A DNA stretch of 64,000 nt from Sporosarcina jiandibaonis (GCF_013184495.1 NZ_JAAOIY010000006.1:62001-126000); one strand, 5' to 3'; shown: positions 24,980-33,923, numbered from the stretch's first letter. Made by a program: numbers and translations. The notes: generated by a model from the sequence alone, not told the origin.

Positions 24980-26254
24980 ATGTCAGGAAATCGTGCTGTT
25001 GTTGACCTGGATGTTGAAAAGAGTCCCGTTGATTACAAAAAAGCGGGAAATCGGGCGGTCGTGTACAAAGAACCCGGGAAGGTAGATGTCGTTGATATTG
25101 GTTTTCCGGACCTCGTGTTAAGAGATGGACCCGGGGTAAATCCATTGAATGTCGGTCGCAAGTGCGATCACGGCGTTATTTTAAAGGTGGTCGCAACGAA
25201 TATTTGCGGAAGCGACCAGCATATGGTGCGCGGAAGAACAACTGCACCAAGCGGTTTGGCATTGGGGCATGAAATTACCGGCGAAGTCATCGAAGTCGGT
25301 CGGGATGTTGAATTTATGAAAGTGGGAGATCTCGTCTCCGTACCTTTCAATATCGCTTGCGGCCGCTGTCGCAATTGTAAAGAACAAGACACGCATATTT
25401 GCGAAAACGTGAATCCTGATCGTCCAGGATCAGCATACGGATACGTCGATATGGGTGGATGGGTAGGCGGGCAATCGGAGTATGTGATGGTTCCTTACGC
25501 CGACTTCCAATTATTGAAATTTCCGGATAAAGACCAAGCGATGGATAAGATTCTTGATTTAGCCATGCTGTCGGATATTTTCCCTACAGGATTTCACGGG
25601 GCTTATAGCGCAGGAGTTACAATCGGATCCACTGTTTATATAGCCGGCGCGGGACCTGTAGGATTAGCGGCAGCCCATTCCGCACAACTACTAGGTGCTT
25701 CATGCGTTATTGTTGGCGATATGATTGAAGAGCGATTGGCGCAAGCAAGAAGCTTTGGATGTGAAACAATCAATCTTTCGGAGCATGATGATATTGGGGA
25801 ACAAATTGCACAGATTCTCGGGACCCCTGAAGTAGATTGTGCAGTTGACTGCGTAGGGTTTGAAGCGCATGGCCATAAAGGTGCTGGAGAGGCGCCTGCC
25901 TCTGTTCTCAACTCAATTATGCAGGTGACGCGTGCCGGAGGAAAACTCGGAATCCCGGGATTGTACGTCACAGGTGACCCTGGTGCAGTTGATGAGGATG
26001 CAAAATTCGGTACGTTGAAAATTCGAATCGGATTAGGATGGGCAAAAGCACATCATTTTGTCACTGGACAAACACCCGTCATGAAATACCATAACTTCTT
26101 AATGAAGTCGATCCTGAGCGGTAAAGCCCAAATCGCCAAGGCAGTCAATGCGACAATTATCAATTTAGATGAAGCCCCGAACGGTTATCAAGTTTTTGAT
26201 AAAGGCGCGGCGAAAAAATTTGTTATTGATCCGCACGGAATGATTAAAAGGTAA
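24980..26254 (+). CDS. fdhA: Glutathione-independent formaldehyde dehydrogenase (zinc ADH family)
   Basis: 424-aa medium-chain zinc dehydrogenase of the FdhA type. N-terminal NRAVVYKEPGKVDVVDIGFPDL; catalytic zinc region NICGSDQHMVRGR and GHEITGEVIEVG; structural zinc cysteines CGRCRNCKEQDTHIC; Rossmann motif GAGPVGLAAA. FdhA enzymes oxidise formaldehyde (or other aldehydes by dismutation) with tightly bound NAD. The ATG at 24980 follows AGGGGG. A sigma-54 promoter and a divergent AcoR-like activator control it. The substrate in this organism could be another alcohol or aldehyde. Confidence 0.87.
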   Translation: MSGNRAVVDLDVEKSPVDYKKAGNRAVVYKEPGKVDVVDIGFPDLVLRDGPGVNPLNVGRKCDHGVILKVVATNICGSDQHMVRGRTTAPSGLALGHEITGEVIEVGRDVEFMKVGDLVSVPFNIACGRCRNCKEQDTHICENVNPDRPGSAYGYVDMGGWVGGQSEYVMVPYADFQLLKFPDKDQAMDKILDLAMLSDIFPTGFHGAYSAGVTIGSTVYIAGAGPVGLAAAHSAQLLGASCVIVGDMIEERLAQARSFGCETINLSEHDDIGEQIAQILGTPEVDCAVDCVGFEAHGHKGAGEAPASVLNSIMQVTRAGGKLGIPGLYVTGDPGAVDEDAKFGTLKIRIGLGWAKAHHFVTGQTPVMKYHNFLMKSILSGKAQIAKAVNATIINLDEAPNGYQVFDKGAAKKFVIDPHGMIKR

Positions 26255-26448
26255 ATTGCTTAACTACTATAATCGCATCCATGGCCTGGACTTCGAATAT
26301 TTGGAAGCAAGCTGTGGATGTTTTTCATTCTATTGTCGATACGGTTTTACTCGCTCATGTATAAGTCATGAGCCACTTATGAGCACTTTCAACTGGTCTT
26401 CCTTCTCTCAAGGAAGTAAGCCTTGCTGCTCATTCAAGGGGGATTCCT

Positions 26449-27288
26449 ATGTCAGCATTTTTAGGTGAATTAATTGGAACTATGATTTTGGTGACTTTAG
26501 GTTGCGGTGTTGTTGGAGGTGTAGTCCTCAATAAAACAAAATCCCAAAACTCTGGTTGGATTGTTATCACGATGGGGTTCGGGCTCGCTGTAGCTGTTGC
26601 AATTTATGCAGTCGGCGGGGTAAGCGGGGCTCATATTAATCCAGCAGTTACAGTTGGATTAGCTGTCATTGGCGCTTTTCCTTGGGCTAATGTTCCGGCC
26701 TATATTTTAGCCCAACTTATAGGCGCTAGTATCGGAGCTGTCATTGTTTACTTTAATTATTTACCGCATTGGGAAGAAACTGAAAGTAAAGAAGAGAAAT
26801 TAGTTGTTTTTTCAACCAGTCCAGCGATAAGAAAACCTTTTTCCAACTTGATAAGCGAGATGATCGGTACATTCATTCTTGTACTCGGGATATTAGCGAT
26901 TGGAGCAAATGAATTCACACAGGGGCTTAATCCGCTGATCATCGGATTTCTAATCCTTTCCATTGGGCTATCACTCGGAGGAACAACCGGCTTCGCGATT
27001 AATCCTGCGCGTGATCTAGGGCCAAGAATCGCTCACTTCTTCTTGCCGATACCTGGAAAAGGTCCATCTGATTGGGGTTACGCCTGGATACCGATTGTAG
27101 GCCCAATACTTGGAGGAGCATTTGGTGCCCTATTTTATCAACAAGTGTTTAGCGGGGTAAATTCTGCGGCATTTTGGATTGTAGGTGCAATCTGTATAGC
27201 TGCAATTCTTGGTGCGCAACTTATGGACAAAGAACATAAAGTTCGTCCAAATGTGAGTAAAAGTCAACCAATTGAAGAGCGTTTATAG
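26449..27288 (+). CDS. Aquaglyceroporin (MIP/GlpF family)
   Basis: 279 aa with six membrane helices and both pore motifs: GAHINPAVTVG (first NPA, ~63) and GFAINPARDLGPR (second NPA, ~183). The Asp after NPAR is typical of glycerol facilitators rather than water channels. It lies 195 nt after fdhA with no strong terminator between, so co-expression with the sigma-54 unit is possible; a small neutral solute (glycerol, an alcohol) is the likely cargo. The gap holds two short hairpins (near 26370 and 26403-26424). ATG follows AAGGGGGA. Confidence 0.88.
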   Translation: MSAFLGELIGTMILVTLGCGVVGGVVLNKTKSQNSGWIVITMGFGLAVAVAIYAVGGVSGAHINPAVTVGLAVIGAFPWANVPAYILAQLIGASIGAVIVYFNYLPHWEETESKEEKLVVFSTSPAIRKPFSNLISEMIGTFILVLGILAIGANEFTQGLNPLIIGFLILSIGLSLGGTTGFAINPARDLGPRIAHFFLPIPGKGPSDWGYAWIPIVGPILGGAFGALFYQQVFSGVNSAAFWIVGAICIAAILGAQLMDKEHKVRPNVSKSQPIEERL

Positions 27289-27298
27289 CTATTGAAAT

Positions 27299-27333
27299 TA
27301 AAAAAGGGCTGTTTTAGGAACAGCCCCTTTTTC
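27299..27333. terminator. Bidirectional terminator after the aquaglyceroporin
   Basis: GGGCTGTT / AACAGCCC stem flanked by an A run on the left and TTTTT on the right, between convergent genes. Confidence 0.88.
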
Positions 27334-27342
27334 TCAATCAAA

Positions 27343-27927
27343 TCAATCATCGTCACGGTCTTTTTCAAAATCTAGAATTTTACCTGTGATTGCATCGATT
27401 TCAAATTCGTATTCATATTTACCATCTTTAATTTCAATTTCGAAGTATGCACGATTGTCATCGTCATCTAACTCAACATCGGTTACTGTACCTGGTGAAT
27501 GTTTTAAAGCAATAGCCATTGCTTCTTTAGCAGTAATATAGTTCATGTTTTTTGAGGTTGTTTTTGCAGTTGCTTTTGCATCTGATTTCACAACGGATAA
27601 CTTCATGTCATCTGTCTCTTTTTTAACGACTTCACCAGTTGTGGCGTTAATGTCCAACTCATACGTAACTGATCCACTCTCTACTTCAACTTCATACTCA
27701 TCGTCTGACGAATCATAATCAATTTCAGTTACAGTCCCATCAACGGTTTCAACCGCTTTTGATTGAACTTCTTCAACCGTTAATTTTGCTTGATCATCAT
27801 TTCCTGCTGCTTCTACCGTTAAAACTCCCGCTGATTGGTTATCGCCTTTATCAGCGCTCGCTACCATTGCCGCTCCGCCTATTACCACTGCACCAGCCAA
27901 TGCCGGTATTGCCATCCATTTTTTCAT
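27343..27927 (-). CDS. Secreted PepSY-domain protein
   Basis: 194 aa: signal peptide or membrane anchor (AIPALAGAVVIGGAAMVASA, residues 4-23) and two PepSY repeats (about 45-110 and 130-190), each ending in D-I/A-TG (DINATTGEVV, EIDAITGKIL). The ATG at 27927 is chosen because AAGGAGGAAG stands 8 nt before it; the frame is open further upstream without a site. PepSY domains are thought to inhibit or modulate peptidases in the envelope. It follows a kinase, a regulator and another PepSY gene, like B. subtilis ykoGHI. Confidence 0.85.
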   Translation of the reverse strand: MKKWMAIPALAGAVVIGGAAMVASADKGDNQSAGVLTVEAAGNDDQAKLTVEEVQSKAVETVDGTVTEIDYDSSDDEYEVEVESGSVTYELDINATTGEVVKKETDDMKLSVVKSDAKATAKTTSKNMNYITAKEAMAIALKHSPGTVTDVELDDDDNRAYFEIEIKDGKYEYEFEIDAITGKILDFEKDRDDD

Positions 27928-28015
27928 CCAAATCTTCCTCCTTTTTGATCTTATCTTCATATTACGTGCCGAAGATGAGATTTTCTTGTGAGGATTATTA
28001 GAGTTTGATGAGAAA

Positions 28016-28723
28016 TTAATCATCCCATTCGACGGATATGATGTCTCCTGTAATCGCATGGATTTGGAAAATGGCTTCAACATCTTCTGCGTCTTCATTA
28101 TCTTGTTCAATGTCGACTAAATAGTACCCGCCGTCATCTGTTTGTTGGAAGGCAACGTATTCCACTTCACCTTTCAACTGACCAAGCGCAATTTTTATTG
28201 CTTGATCTTTTGTAATGAGCACATCTTCTTTTGTTGTTTCTATCCTATTTTCAGAAATTATCTCACCCGTAATTGCATCAACTTGAAGTTCCACAAGCGC
28301 CTTTTCCTTAACAACTTCCGCGTTATAAACTGGTTGCTCTTTCTTTTTATTCAACGAAAGGCGTTTAATTTCCCCGACATATTTTTTCGCAATTTCCACG
28401 CGCACTTCTTGTTCGGAAAGAGTTTGGAGTTTCCCCTCTTCCACTTTACTTAATTGGTTCAGCCCCAAGACTTTACCGCTCACTGCATCAACCTCAGCTG
28501 AATAAAGTGCATCGGAACGTTCAATTTCCGCAAAATAAACACCGTTTTCCAGTTTCAGGTTATCGACTTTTCCGTCGTATATAGTTTCAAGTTGCATCTG
28601 GATTTCTTCACTTGAGAGGGGGGATTTTTTCGTCAATAAATTCCCGATAAAGAGTCCTCCGGCAACCAAAATGATAATGGTAAAGATAAGTGGGAGTGCC
28701 CATGGCTTTCGCAAGTTTTTCAT
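28016..28723 (-). CDS. Membrane-anchored PepSY-repeat protein
   Basis: 235 aa. One N-terminal membrane helix (10-31) is followed by three PepSY-type repeats ending DAVSGKVLG, DAITGEIIS and HAITGDIISVEWDD. It is downstream of the histidine kinase (39 nt) and upstream of the second PepSY gene. It probably acts outside the membrane as a modulator of proteolysis or of kinase signalling; this is inference from the family and from ykoI-like context. Confidence 0.8.
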   Translation of the reverse strand: MKNLRKPWALPLIFTIIILVAGGLFIGNLLTKKSPLSSEEIQMQLETIYDGKVDNLKLENGVYFAEIERSDALYSAEVDAVSGKVLGLNQLSKVEEGKLQTLSEQEVRVEIAKKYVGEIKRLSLNKKKEQPVYNAEVVKEKALVELQVDAITGEIISENRIETTKEDVLITKDQAIKIALGQLKGEVEYVAFQQTDDGGYYLVDIEQDNEDAEDVEAIFQIHAITGDIISVEWDD

Positions 28724-28761
28724 TATTTCCGCCTCCTTATTACCATTTTACGTGCCGATTA

Positions 28762-30123
28762 TTAAAACTCGGTGAGAATTCGCTGTTTTGGAATGTAAAT
28801 TCTTATTGTCGTGCCCATTCCATATATGCTTTCCACTTTTAACTCGGCACCAAGGCCTTCGGCAAGATCCTTTGCAATTGCAAGTCCAAGTCCGGTACCG
28901 CCTGTTTTTCGACTGCGATCTTCTTCAACACGGTAAAAACGATTGAATAAATTTGGCAGTGCGTCTTCAGGGATTCCGTTACCATAATCAATAACGGAGA
29001 TCGTAAAACCTCCATCACTTTTTTCTATAATTGTTTTGACTACGTCATCGCTATACTTTCTCGCATTATCAAGCAAGATAAACAAAAGTTGTCGAAGTTT
29101 TTCCCCATCCGTAACGGCCATTGCCGGACTTATCCCTTCCACTAAAAACTCCCGTGAATACGCTTGCCGCATCGGTTGCAAGGTCTTATCAACTTGCTCA
29201 TAAATATCCGTTTCAGCAAAGTTAAACTTCATTTGTTCTTGATTTCTCGCCAATTGTAATAACTGCTCGATCATTTCTTTCATGCGAACCGATTCGCTGA
29301 GTATTGCGCCTACTGCTTCTTCTGCAACGTCCCGATTATCGAATCCTCTTCTTTTTAGCAAGCGCGCATAACTTTCAATGACGGTTAATGGCGTCCTTAA
29401 TTCATGAGAGGCATTTGAAACGAAATGTTCTTGTTGATTATAGTTTGTTTCTAGTTGAGACATGAGATCGTTAAATGTTGTCGCCATTTGCCCCATTTCA
29501 TCTTTTCCATTTGAAGGAATGTTGATTTTTTCATATGTGCCTGCTTTTCTGCTTTGAGACATCGTTGCAATAAGCTTTTCGATAGGATGCGTTATAATGC
29601 GACCGAGTGCGATACTCGATATGATGATGGGGATCATTGCGATGAGTGTAACGCCAAGCAGAATTAAAGTAAGAGTTCTCAAGCTGTTTTTCACATCAAT
29701 CAGTTGTTGAATCATGTGCAATTCAGCTACTTCACCATTTGTCCAAATGACAGGCATCCGTAATGACAGAACTGGAACCCCATCAAACTTTTCAATTATA
29801 TAGCGGTCGCCTTGTTTAAATTGAGGTTTGTAGAATTTTATTTCTCCAATGGTATCTTGTCCTGCAATCTCTTTACCCGCAGAATCATAAACACGGATTG
29901 CTCCATTGGCCGGCATATAGGCACCAATTACTGTCCGTATGTCCATTTTTTTATTTACCTTGCTGAAAGACTGTGTAAGCTCCATAGATTGAAGTTGGAG
30001 TTGGTTGTATTCCGTGTCATAAGCCATTTTTTCAAATACGAAATAAATCCCTATGTTGGTAAGGGATAGGATTACGAGCATGAGGAGTGTAGAAAATAGA
30101 TGGATTCTCGTTTTCAGCTTCAT
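28762..30123 (-). CDS. Sensor histidine kinase (YkoH-like)
   Basis: 453 aa: membrane helix (~8-30), extracellular sensor of about 120 residues, second helix (~150-172), HAMP (GRIITHPIEKLIATM), HisKA with SNASHELRTPLTVIESYARLL (~238-258) and HATPase (DNARKYSD, DYGNGIPED, GTGLGLAIA). It overlaps the regulator gene by 4 nt (ATGA). Together with two PepSY proteins it matches the B. subtilis ykoGH-ykoI arrangement; the stimulus is unknown. Confidence 0.9.
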   Translation of the reverse strand: MKLKTRIHLFSTLLMLVILSLTNIGIYFVFEKMAYDTEYNQLQLQSMELTQSFSKVNKKMDIRTVIGAYMPANGAIRVYDSAGKEIAGQDTIGEIKFYKPQFKQGDRYIIEKFDGVPVLSLRMPVIWTNGEVAELHMIQQLIDVKNSLRTLTLILLGVTLIAMIPIIISSIALGRIITHPIEKLIATMSQSRKAGTYEKINIPSNGKDEMGQMATTFNDLMSQLETNYNQQEHFVSNASHELRTPLTVIESYARLLKRRGFDNRDVAEEAVGAILSESVRMKEMIEQLLQLARNQEQMKFNFAETDIYEQVDKTLQPMRQAYSREFLVEGISPAMAVTDGEKLRQLLFILLDNARKYSDDVVKTIIEKSDGGFTISVIDYGNGIPEDALPNLFNRFYRVEEDRSRKTGGTGLGLAIAKDLAEGLGAELKVESIYGMGTTIRIYIPKQRILTEF

Positions 30124-30821
30124 GTGGGTTGCTCCTTCAATACATATCCGACTCCGCGCACTGTTTGAATCAAGGTACTCTCCCCTTCTATTTCTATTTT
30201 CTTCCGGACATAACGAATATAAACATCGACGACATTCGTATCGCCAAAATAGTCATACCCCCAGACAGCATTCAACAACTGTTCACGAGATAGCACTTGA
30301 TTTGGATGTCTTAGTAAATGGAGAAGAAGATCATACTCACGCGGCGTTAAATCAATCAAGCGGTCGTTCCGTTTAACTTCGCGGGTTTGTTCATGCATCG
30401 AAAGACCAGCGAATTCATGTAAATATTCATCTTCCACGGGCTCGGATTGTTTCGACGGCGAAAATCGCAGCGCCGCGCGAATTCTTGCCAGCAGCTCTTC
30501 AATTTCAAATGGTTTCGTCACATAATCATTGGCTCCGAGATCGAGCCCCGCTACTTTGTCCTCAACATCATCTTTCGCCGTCAGTAAAATAACAGGCGTA
30601 TTTGCTTCTGTCGCTCTAATTCTTCGCAAAACATCGAGTCCGTTCAGACCTGGAAGCATCAAATCGAGCAAGATTAAATTCCATTCCTGTTCGCGATATT
30701 TTATCAGTCCATCGGGACCAGTATAGGCAACATCTATATCATAGCCTTCAAATTCAAGTTCTAATTGTAGAACACGTGCAATATTTTCTTCATCTTCGAT
30801 TATTAGAATGCGTTCTTTCAT
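30120..30821 (-). CDS. OmpR-family response regulator (YkoG-like)
   Basis: 233 aa: receiver (acidic pocket IEDEE, phosphoacceptor Asp in LILLDLMLPG, Lys in YVTKPF) and a winged-helix output domain (DLTPREYDLLLHLL ... VVDVYIRYVRKKI). The ATG at 30821 follows AAAGGGAGAAG. A six-unit 21-nt phased repeat lies 40-170 nt upstream, in the interval that should hold its promoter. Confidence 0.92.
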   Translation of the reverse strand: MKERILIIEDEENIARVLQLELEFEGYDIDVAYTGPDGLIKYREQEWNLILLDLMLPGLNGLDVLRRIRATEANTPVILLTAKDDVEDKVAGLDLGANDYVTKPFEIEELLARIRAALRFSPSKQSEPVEDEYLHEFAGLSMHEQTREVKRNDRLIDLTPREYDLLLHLLRHPNQVLSREQLLNAVWGYDYFGDTNVVDVYIRYVRKKIEIEGESTLIQTVRGVGYVLKEQPT

Positions 30822-30862
30822 ATCATTCTTCTCCCTTTTTTGAATGAATTTTGTGGTCATTG

Positions 30863-30988
30863 GTCGTTTTTATGTAGGTTTTAGTCGCTTGGGGGTTGTC
30901 TATAGTCGCTTCTATATTGATATTAGTCGTTTCAGCTTTGCTATTAGTCGCTTTTCCGTCATTTATGGTCGTTCGACTCAAGTATATA
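30863..30988. repeat. Phased 21-nt repeat array, core GTCG(C/T)TT
   Basis: Six copies of the core GTCG[C/T]TT begin at 30863, 30884, 30905, 30926, 30947 and 30968, exactly 21 nt apart each time. The 14 nt between cores are not conserved apart from a tendency to end in TTA or ATA. 21 nt is two DNA helical turns, so all cores face the same side. A minus-strand frame across it is open but lacks a ribosome binding site and overlaps the regulator's own site, so it is treated as non-coding. Confidence 0.8.
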
Positions 30989-31115
30989 TGATTTAATAGT
31001 AAATCTCCGGCGGCACTCCCGTCAAATGCATGCGATTTAGAAATAAAGAAGCCCCCATTAACCAATTGCCCAACGATAGACAAAAATAAGCAATAGTATA
31101 GTTATAGAGAAAAGT

Positions 31116-31247
31116 GTTGCACGAGGGAAACTTTTATTATATACTTTACATTATAGAAGTTGCATGAGGGAAACTTATCAATTATGCCCCCTAAGATTCT
31201 TTTTGGAGAGCATGATTCTTCTCAAAAAGTTGCACACGGGAAACTTA
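31116..31247 (+). promoter_or_regulatory. Three MntR-like operators
   Basis: Direct copies of GTTGCAYRMGGGAAACTT at 31116-31133, 31159-31176 and 31229-31246. The sequence resembles the manganese-regulator MntR box of Bacillus mnt promoters. The first covers the -35, the second the start region and the third lies in the untranslated leader, an arrangement suited to tight Mn-dependent repression. Confidence 0.75.
31117..31145 (+). promoter_or_regulatory. Promoter of the manganese ABC operon
   Basis: TTGCAC (31117-31122), a 17-nt spacer, TATACT (31140-31145). The -35 is inside the first MntR-like box. Confidence 0.75.
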
Positions 31248-31282
31248 CTAATTATAAACAACTCAATAAGGAGGTAAAATGA

Positions 31283-32023
31283 ATGATCGATTCGATAACT
31301 GTGAATAACATAAGCGTTTCATATGACGATAATGAGGTAGTAAAAGATGTTTCATTTTCGTTTGGACCTGGGAGTTTAATTGGCGTGTTAGGACCAAACG
31401 GCGCTGGAAAGTCATCATTGCTTCAAGCGATGCTTGGATTAATCCCCCGAGACCACGGTAATGTCCGACTTGGATCTCATTCAATAGATGAAATGCGGAA
31501 GCAAATTGCCTATGTTCCGCAACGTTCGAATATCGACTGGAATTTTCCGATCATCGTGAAAGATACGGTGCTGCTTGGGACGTATCCGAAAACCGGCTTG
31601 TTTCGCCGACCGAAAAAAGAAGATAAAGAGTGGTCAATGGAGTGTTTGAGGCAAGTAGGAATGGAGGAGTTCGCCAAGCGTCAAATCGGCGAGCTGTCGG
31701 GCGGTCAACAACAGCGAGTGTTCTTAGCCAGAGCGCTTGCTCAGAAGGCAGATTACTTCTTCCTCGACGAGCCGTTCGTGGGGATTGACGTATCGAGCGA
31801 GGAAGTCATCATCGATATTTTACGCCAGTTGAAGAACTCCGGAAAAATCGTCTTCGTCGTGCATCATGATTTGTCGAAAGTGAGAAGCTATTTTGATGAA
31901 CTTGTCTTGATAAATAAAGAACTTATAGACGCGGGTCCAGTAAATAAAGTATTTCAGCGGGACAATATGGCAAAGGCATATCAACGCGAACTCATGCTAG
32001 AAGGTTTGGGGGTTTCAATGTAA
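31283..32023 (+). CDS. mntB: Manganese ABC transporter ATPase
   Basis: 246 aa: Walker A GPNGAGKSS (~36), Q-loop YVPQRS, signature LSGGQQQR, Walker B YFFLDEPFVGID and H-loop VHHD. The NIDWNFPI and DTVLLGTYP segments are typical of the Zn/Mn (metal-ion) ABC family. ATG at 31283 behind AAGGAGG. Its last base overlaps the permease start. MntR-like boxes upstream point to manganese rather than zinc. Confidence 0.9.
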   Translation: MIDSITVNNISVSYDDNEVVKDVSFSFGPGSLIGVLGPNGAGKSSLLQAMLGLIPRDHGNVRLGSHSIDEMRKQIAYVPQRSNIDWNFPIIVKDTVLLGTYPKTGLFRRPKKEDKEWSMECLRQVGMEEFAKRQIGELSGGQQQRVFLARALAQKADYFFLDEPFVGIDVSSEEVIIDILRQLKNSGKIVFVVHHDLSKVRSYFDELVLINKELIDAGPVNKVFQRDNMAKAYQRELMLEGLGVSM

Positions 32024-32889
32024 TGGATTTCATACATGATTTAATGACCTACGGTTTTCTACAAAAAGCATTCGCCACGTCAATCATGGTAGGCATCATA
32101 TGCGGAGTGATCGGTTGCTTCATCGTCTTGCGAGGCATGGCATTAATGGGTGACGCCATTTCGCATGCAGTCCTGCCAGGTGTTGCCATTTCTTACATGC
32201 TCGGCATCAACTTTTTCTACGGAGCTGTGGCGACCGGTATTTTGACAGCATTCGGAATCGGGGCCATCTCGCAAAACAGCCGCATTAAAAACGATGCGGC
32301 AATCGGATTGGTATTCTCGGCGTTTTTTGCGCTCGGAATCATTTTGATTACGCGAGCGGGCAGCGCAACCGATTTGACGCAAATTCTATTTGGAAATGTT
32401 TTGTCGGTTCGTTCATCGGATATGTGGTTGACGCTTATTATTGGCGCTTTTGTTGTTTTGGTTGTCATCATGTTCTTTAAAGAATTGCTCGTCTCTAGTT
32501 TTGATGAGACGATGGCTGCCGCGTATGGTTTAAAAACGCGCATGATCCACTATACAATCATGTTTTTGCTAACGCTAGTCACGGTGGCTTCGTTACAGAC
32601 AGTCGGCGTCATCTTGGTTGTGTCAATGTTGATCACGCCCGCTTCAACAGCTTATCTTCTCACTAATAGATTATCGGTCATGGTCGTATTGGCCGCATTC
32701 TTCGGAGCATTATCTTCAGTCATCGGTCTTTACTTCAGCTTCTTGTACAATTTACCGTCCGGGCCTGTAATCGCACTTGCCACAACTTCGTTATTCTGCC
32801 TTGCCTTTTTATTCGCACCGAAACAAGGCATCGTGTCTAAAAAGATTCGAATAATGAGCAAACGCAAAGAAGCGACAGCCAAGAGTTGA
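32023..32889 (+). CDS. mntC: Manganese ABC transporter permease
   Basis: 288 aa with about eight to nine membrane helices of the ABC-3 family: GVIGCFIVLRGMALMGDAISHAVLPGVAISYMLG near the start and QTVGVILVVSMLITPASTAYLL in the second half. It overlaps the ATPase gene by one base. One permease gene only, so it should act as a homodimer. Confidence 0.9.
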   Translation: MDFIHDLMTYGFLQKAFATSIMVGIICGVIGCFIVLRGMALMGDAISHAVLPGVAISYMLGINFFYGAVATGILTAFGIGAISQNSRIKNDAAIGLVFSAFFALGIILITRAGSATDLTQILFGNVLSVRSSDMWLTLIIGAFVVLVVIMFFKELLVSSFDETMAAAYGLKTRMIHYTIMFLLTLVTVASLQTVGVILVVSMLITPASTAYLLTNRLSVMVVLAAFFGALSSVIGLYFSFLYNLPSGPVIALATTSLFCLAFLFAPKQGIVSKKIRIMSKRKEATAKS

Positions 32890-32928
32890 ATTTGGCATTA
32901 TAAAACACAGAGGAGTAGAATCATTTCT

Positions 32929-33876
32929 ATGAAAAATTTAATGAAATTGCTTGCCCTGTCTTTCCTGGCTGTATTTACACTAGCGGCCTGCGGAACTGAT
33001 GACGGCGTCAAGGAAGACATAGAGACTAATGGGAAATTGAAAGTCGTTACATCCTTCACAATTATCGCCGATATGGCTAGAGAAATCGGCGGCGACTTGG
33101 TGGAAGTGTATAACCTCGTACCAAGCGGAACGGATCCCCATGAATATGAGCCGTTGCCGAACGATATCAAAGCAGCAACCGATGCGGATATCCTCTTCTA
33201 CAACGGGCTAAATCTTGAAGGCGGGGAAAACGGCTGGTTCATGAAAATGATGGAAGCTGTTCACCAGAAAGATGAAAACATTTATAGTTTGACGGAAAGA
33301 GTGGAACCAAGATACTTATCTGGCGGTAATGGCGAGGAAGAAGTTAACCCTCATTCGTTCATCGACCCAGCTGTCGGTGTCAAGATGGCGGAAGATATGC
33401 GCGATGCTTTAATGGCAAAGCACCCAACGAATGGCGATAAAATTAAAGAACAAGGTGACGCGTACGTTGAGCGCCTCAAAGATCTTGATAAAGAGTTTGA
33501 ATCGCGTATTCAAAGCATCCCAGAAGAAAATCGCGTCCTCGTTACAAGCGAGCGCGCTTTCCAATACTTGAATGATCGCTACGGTATAAGAGAAGCATTC
33601 ATCTGGGAAGTGGATACAGAAGAAAATGGTTCTCCGAAACAAATCAAAGAGCTTGTGCACTATATCAAAGAAAATAATGTGCCCGTTCTATTTGTAGAAT
33701 CGAATGTCGACACACGTCCAATGGAAACCGTCTCCAAAGAAAGTGGGGTTCCGATAGCCGATAAACCAATCTATTCTGATGAAATCGGCAACCCGGGTGA
33801 TGAGATCGATACGTATGTAAAATACTTGGAATACAATATGAAATTAATCCATGAAGAATTAAGCAAAGTGCGATAA
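32929..33876 (+). CDS. mntA: Manganese-binding lipoprotein
   Basis: 315 aa. Lipobox LAAC (Cys ~21) for membrane anchoring. Metal-ligand motifs of the cluster-9 binding proteins are visible: SGTDPHEYEP, NPHSFIDP, a late Glu in VLFVESNVDTR and an Asp in KPIYSDEIG. His-His-Glu-Asp ligands are typical of Mn/Zn binders; no His-rich loop is present, which favours Mn. It is 39 nt after the permease and closes the operon ahead of a terminator. Confidence 0.9.
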   Translation: MKNLMKLLALSFLAVFTLAACGTDDGVKEDIETNGKLKVVTSFTIIADMAREIGGDLVEVYNLVPSGTDPHEYEPLPNDIKAATDADILFYNGLNLEGGENGWFMKMMEAVHQKDENIYSLTERVEPRYLSGGNGEEEVNPHSFIDPAVGVKMAEDMRDALMAKHPTNGDKIKEQGDAYVERLKDLDKEFESRIQSIPEENRVLVTSERAFQYLNDRYGIREAFIWEVDTEENGSPKQIKELVHYIKENNVPVLFVESNVDTRPMETVSKESGVPIADKPIYSDEIGNPGDEIDTYVKYLEYNMKLIHEELSKVR

Positions 33877-33883
33877 CTATAGC

Positions 33884-33923
33884 AAAATGACCCATGCATG
33901 TCAGTATGCACGGGTCATTTTTT
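33884..33923. terminator. Bidirectional terminator mntA/uppP
   Basis: AAAATGACCC and GGGTCATTTTTT arms between convergent genes. Confidence 0.9.

Noticed and set aside
26256..26468. 70-aa frame between fdhA and the aquaglyceroporin gene
   Set aside because: No ribosome binding site, overlaps the start of the channel gene in another frame, and composition is unlike a protein.
30823..31083. Minus-strand open frame covering the 21-nt repeat with a heptad-like translation
   Set aside because: Starts with TTG without a ribosome binding site, ends inside the regulator's own ribosome binding site, and conservation is at the DNA core rather than at residues; treated as non-coding.
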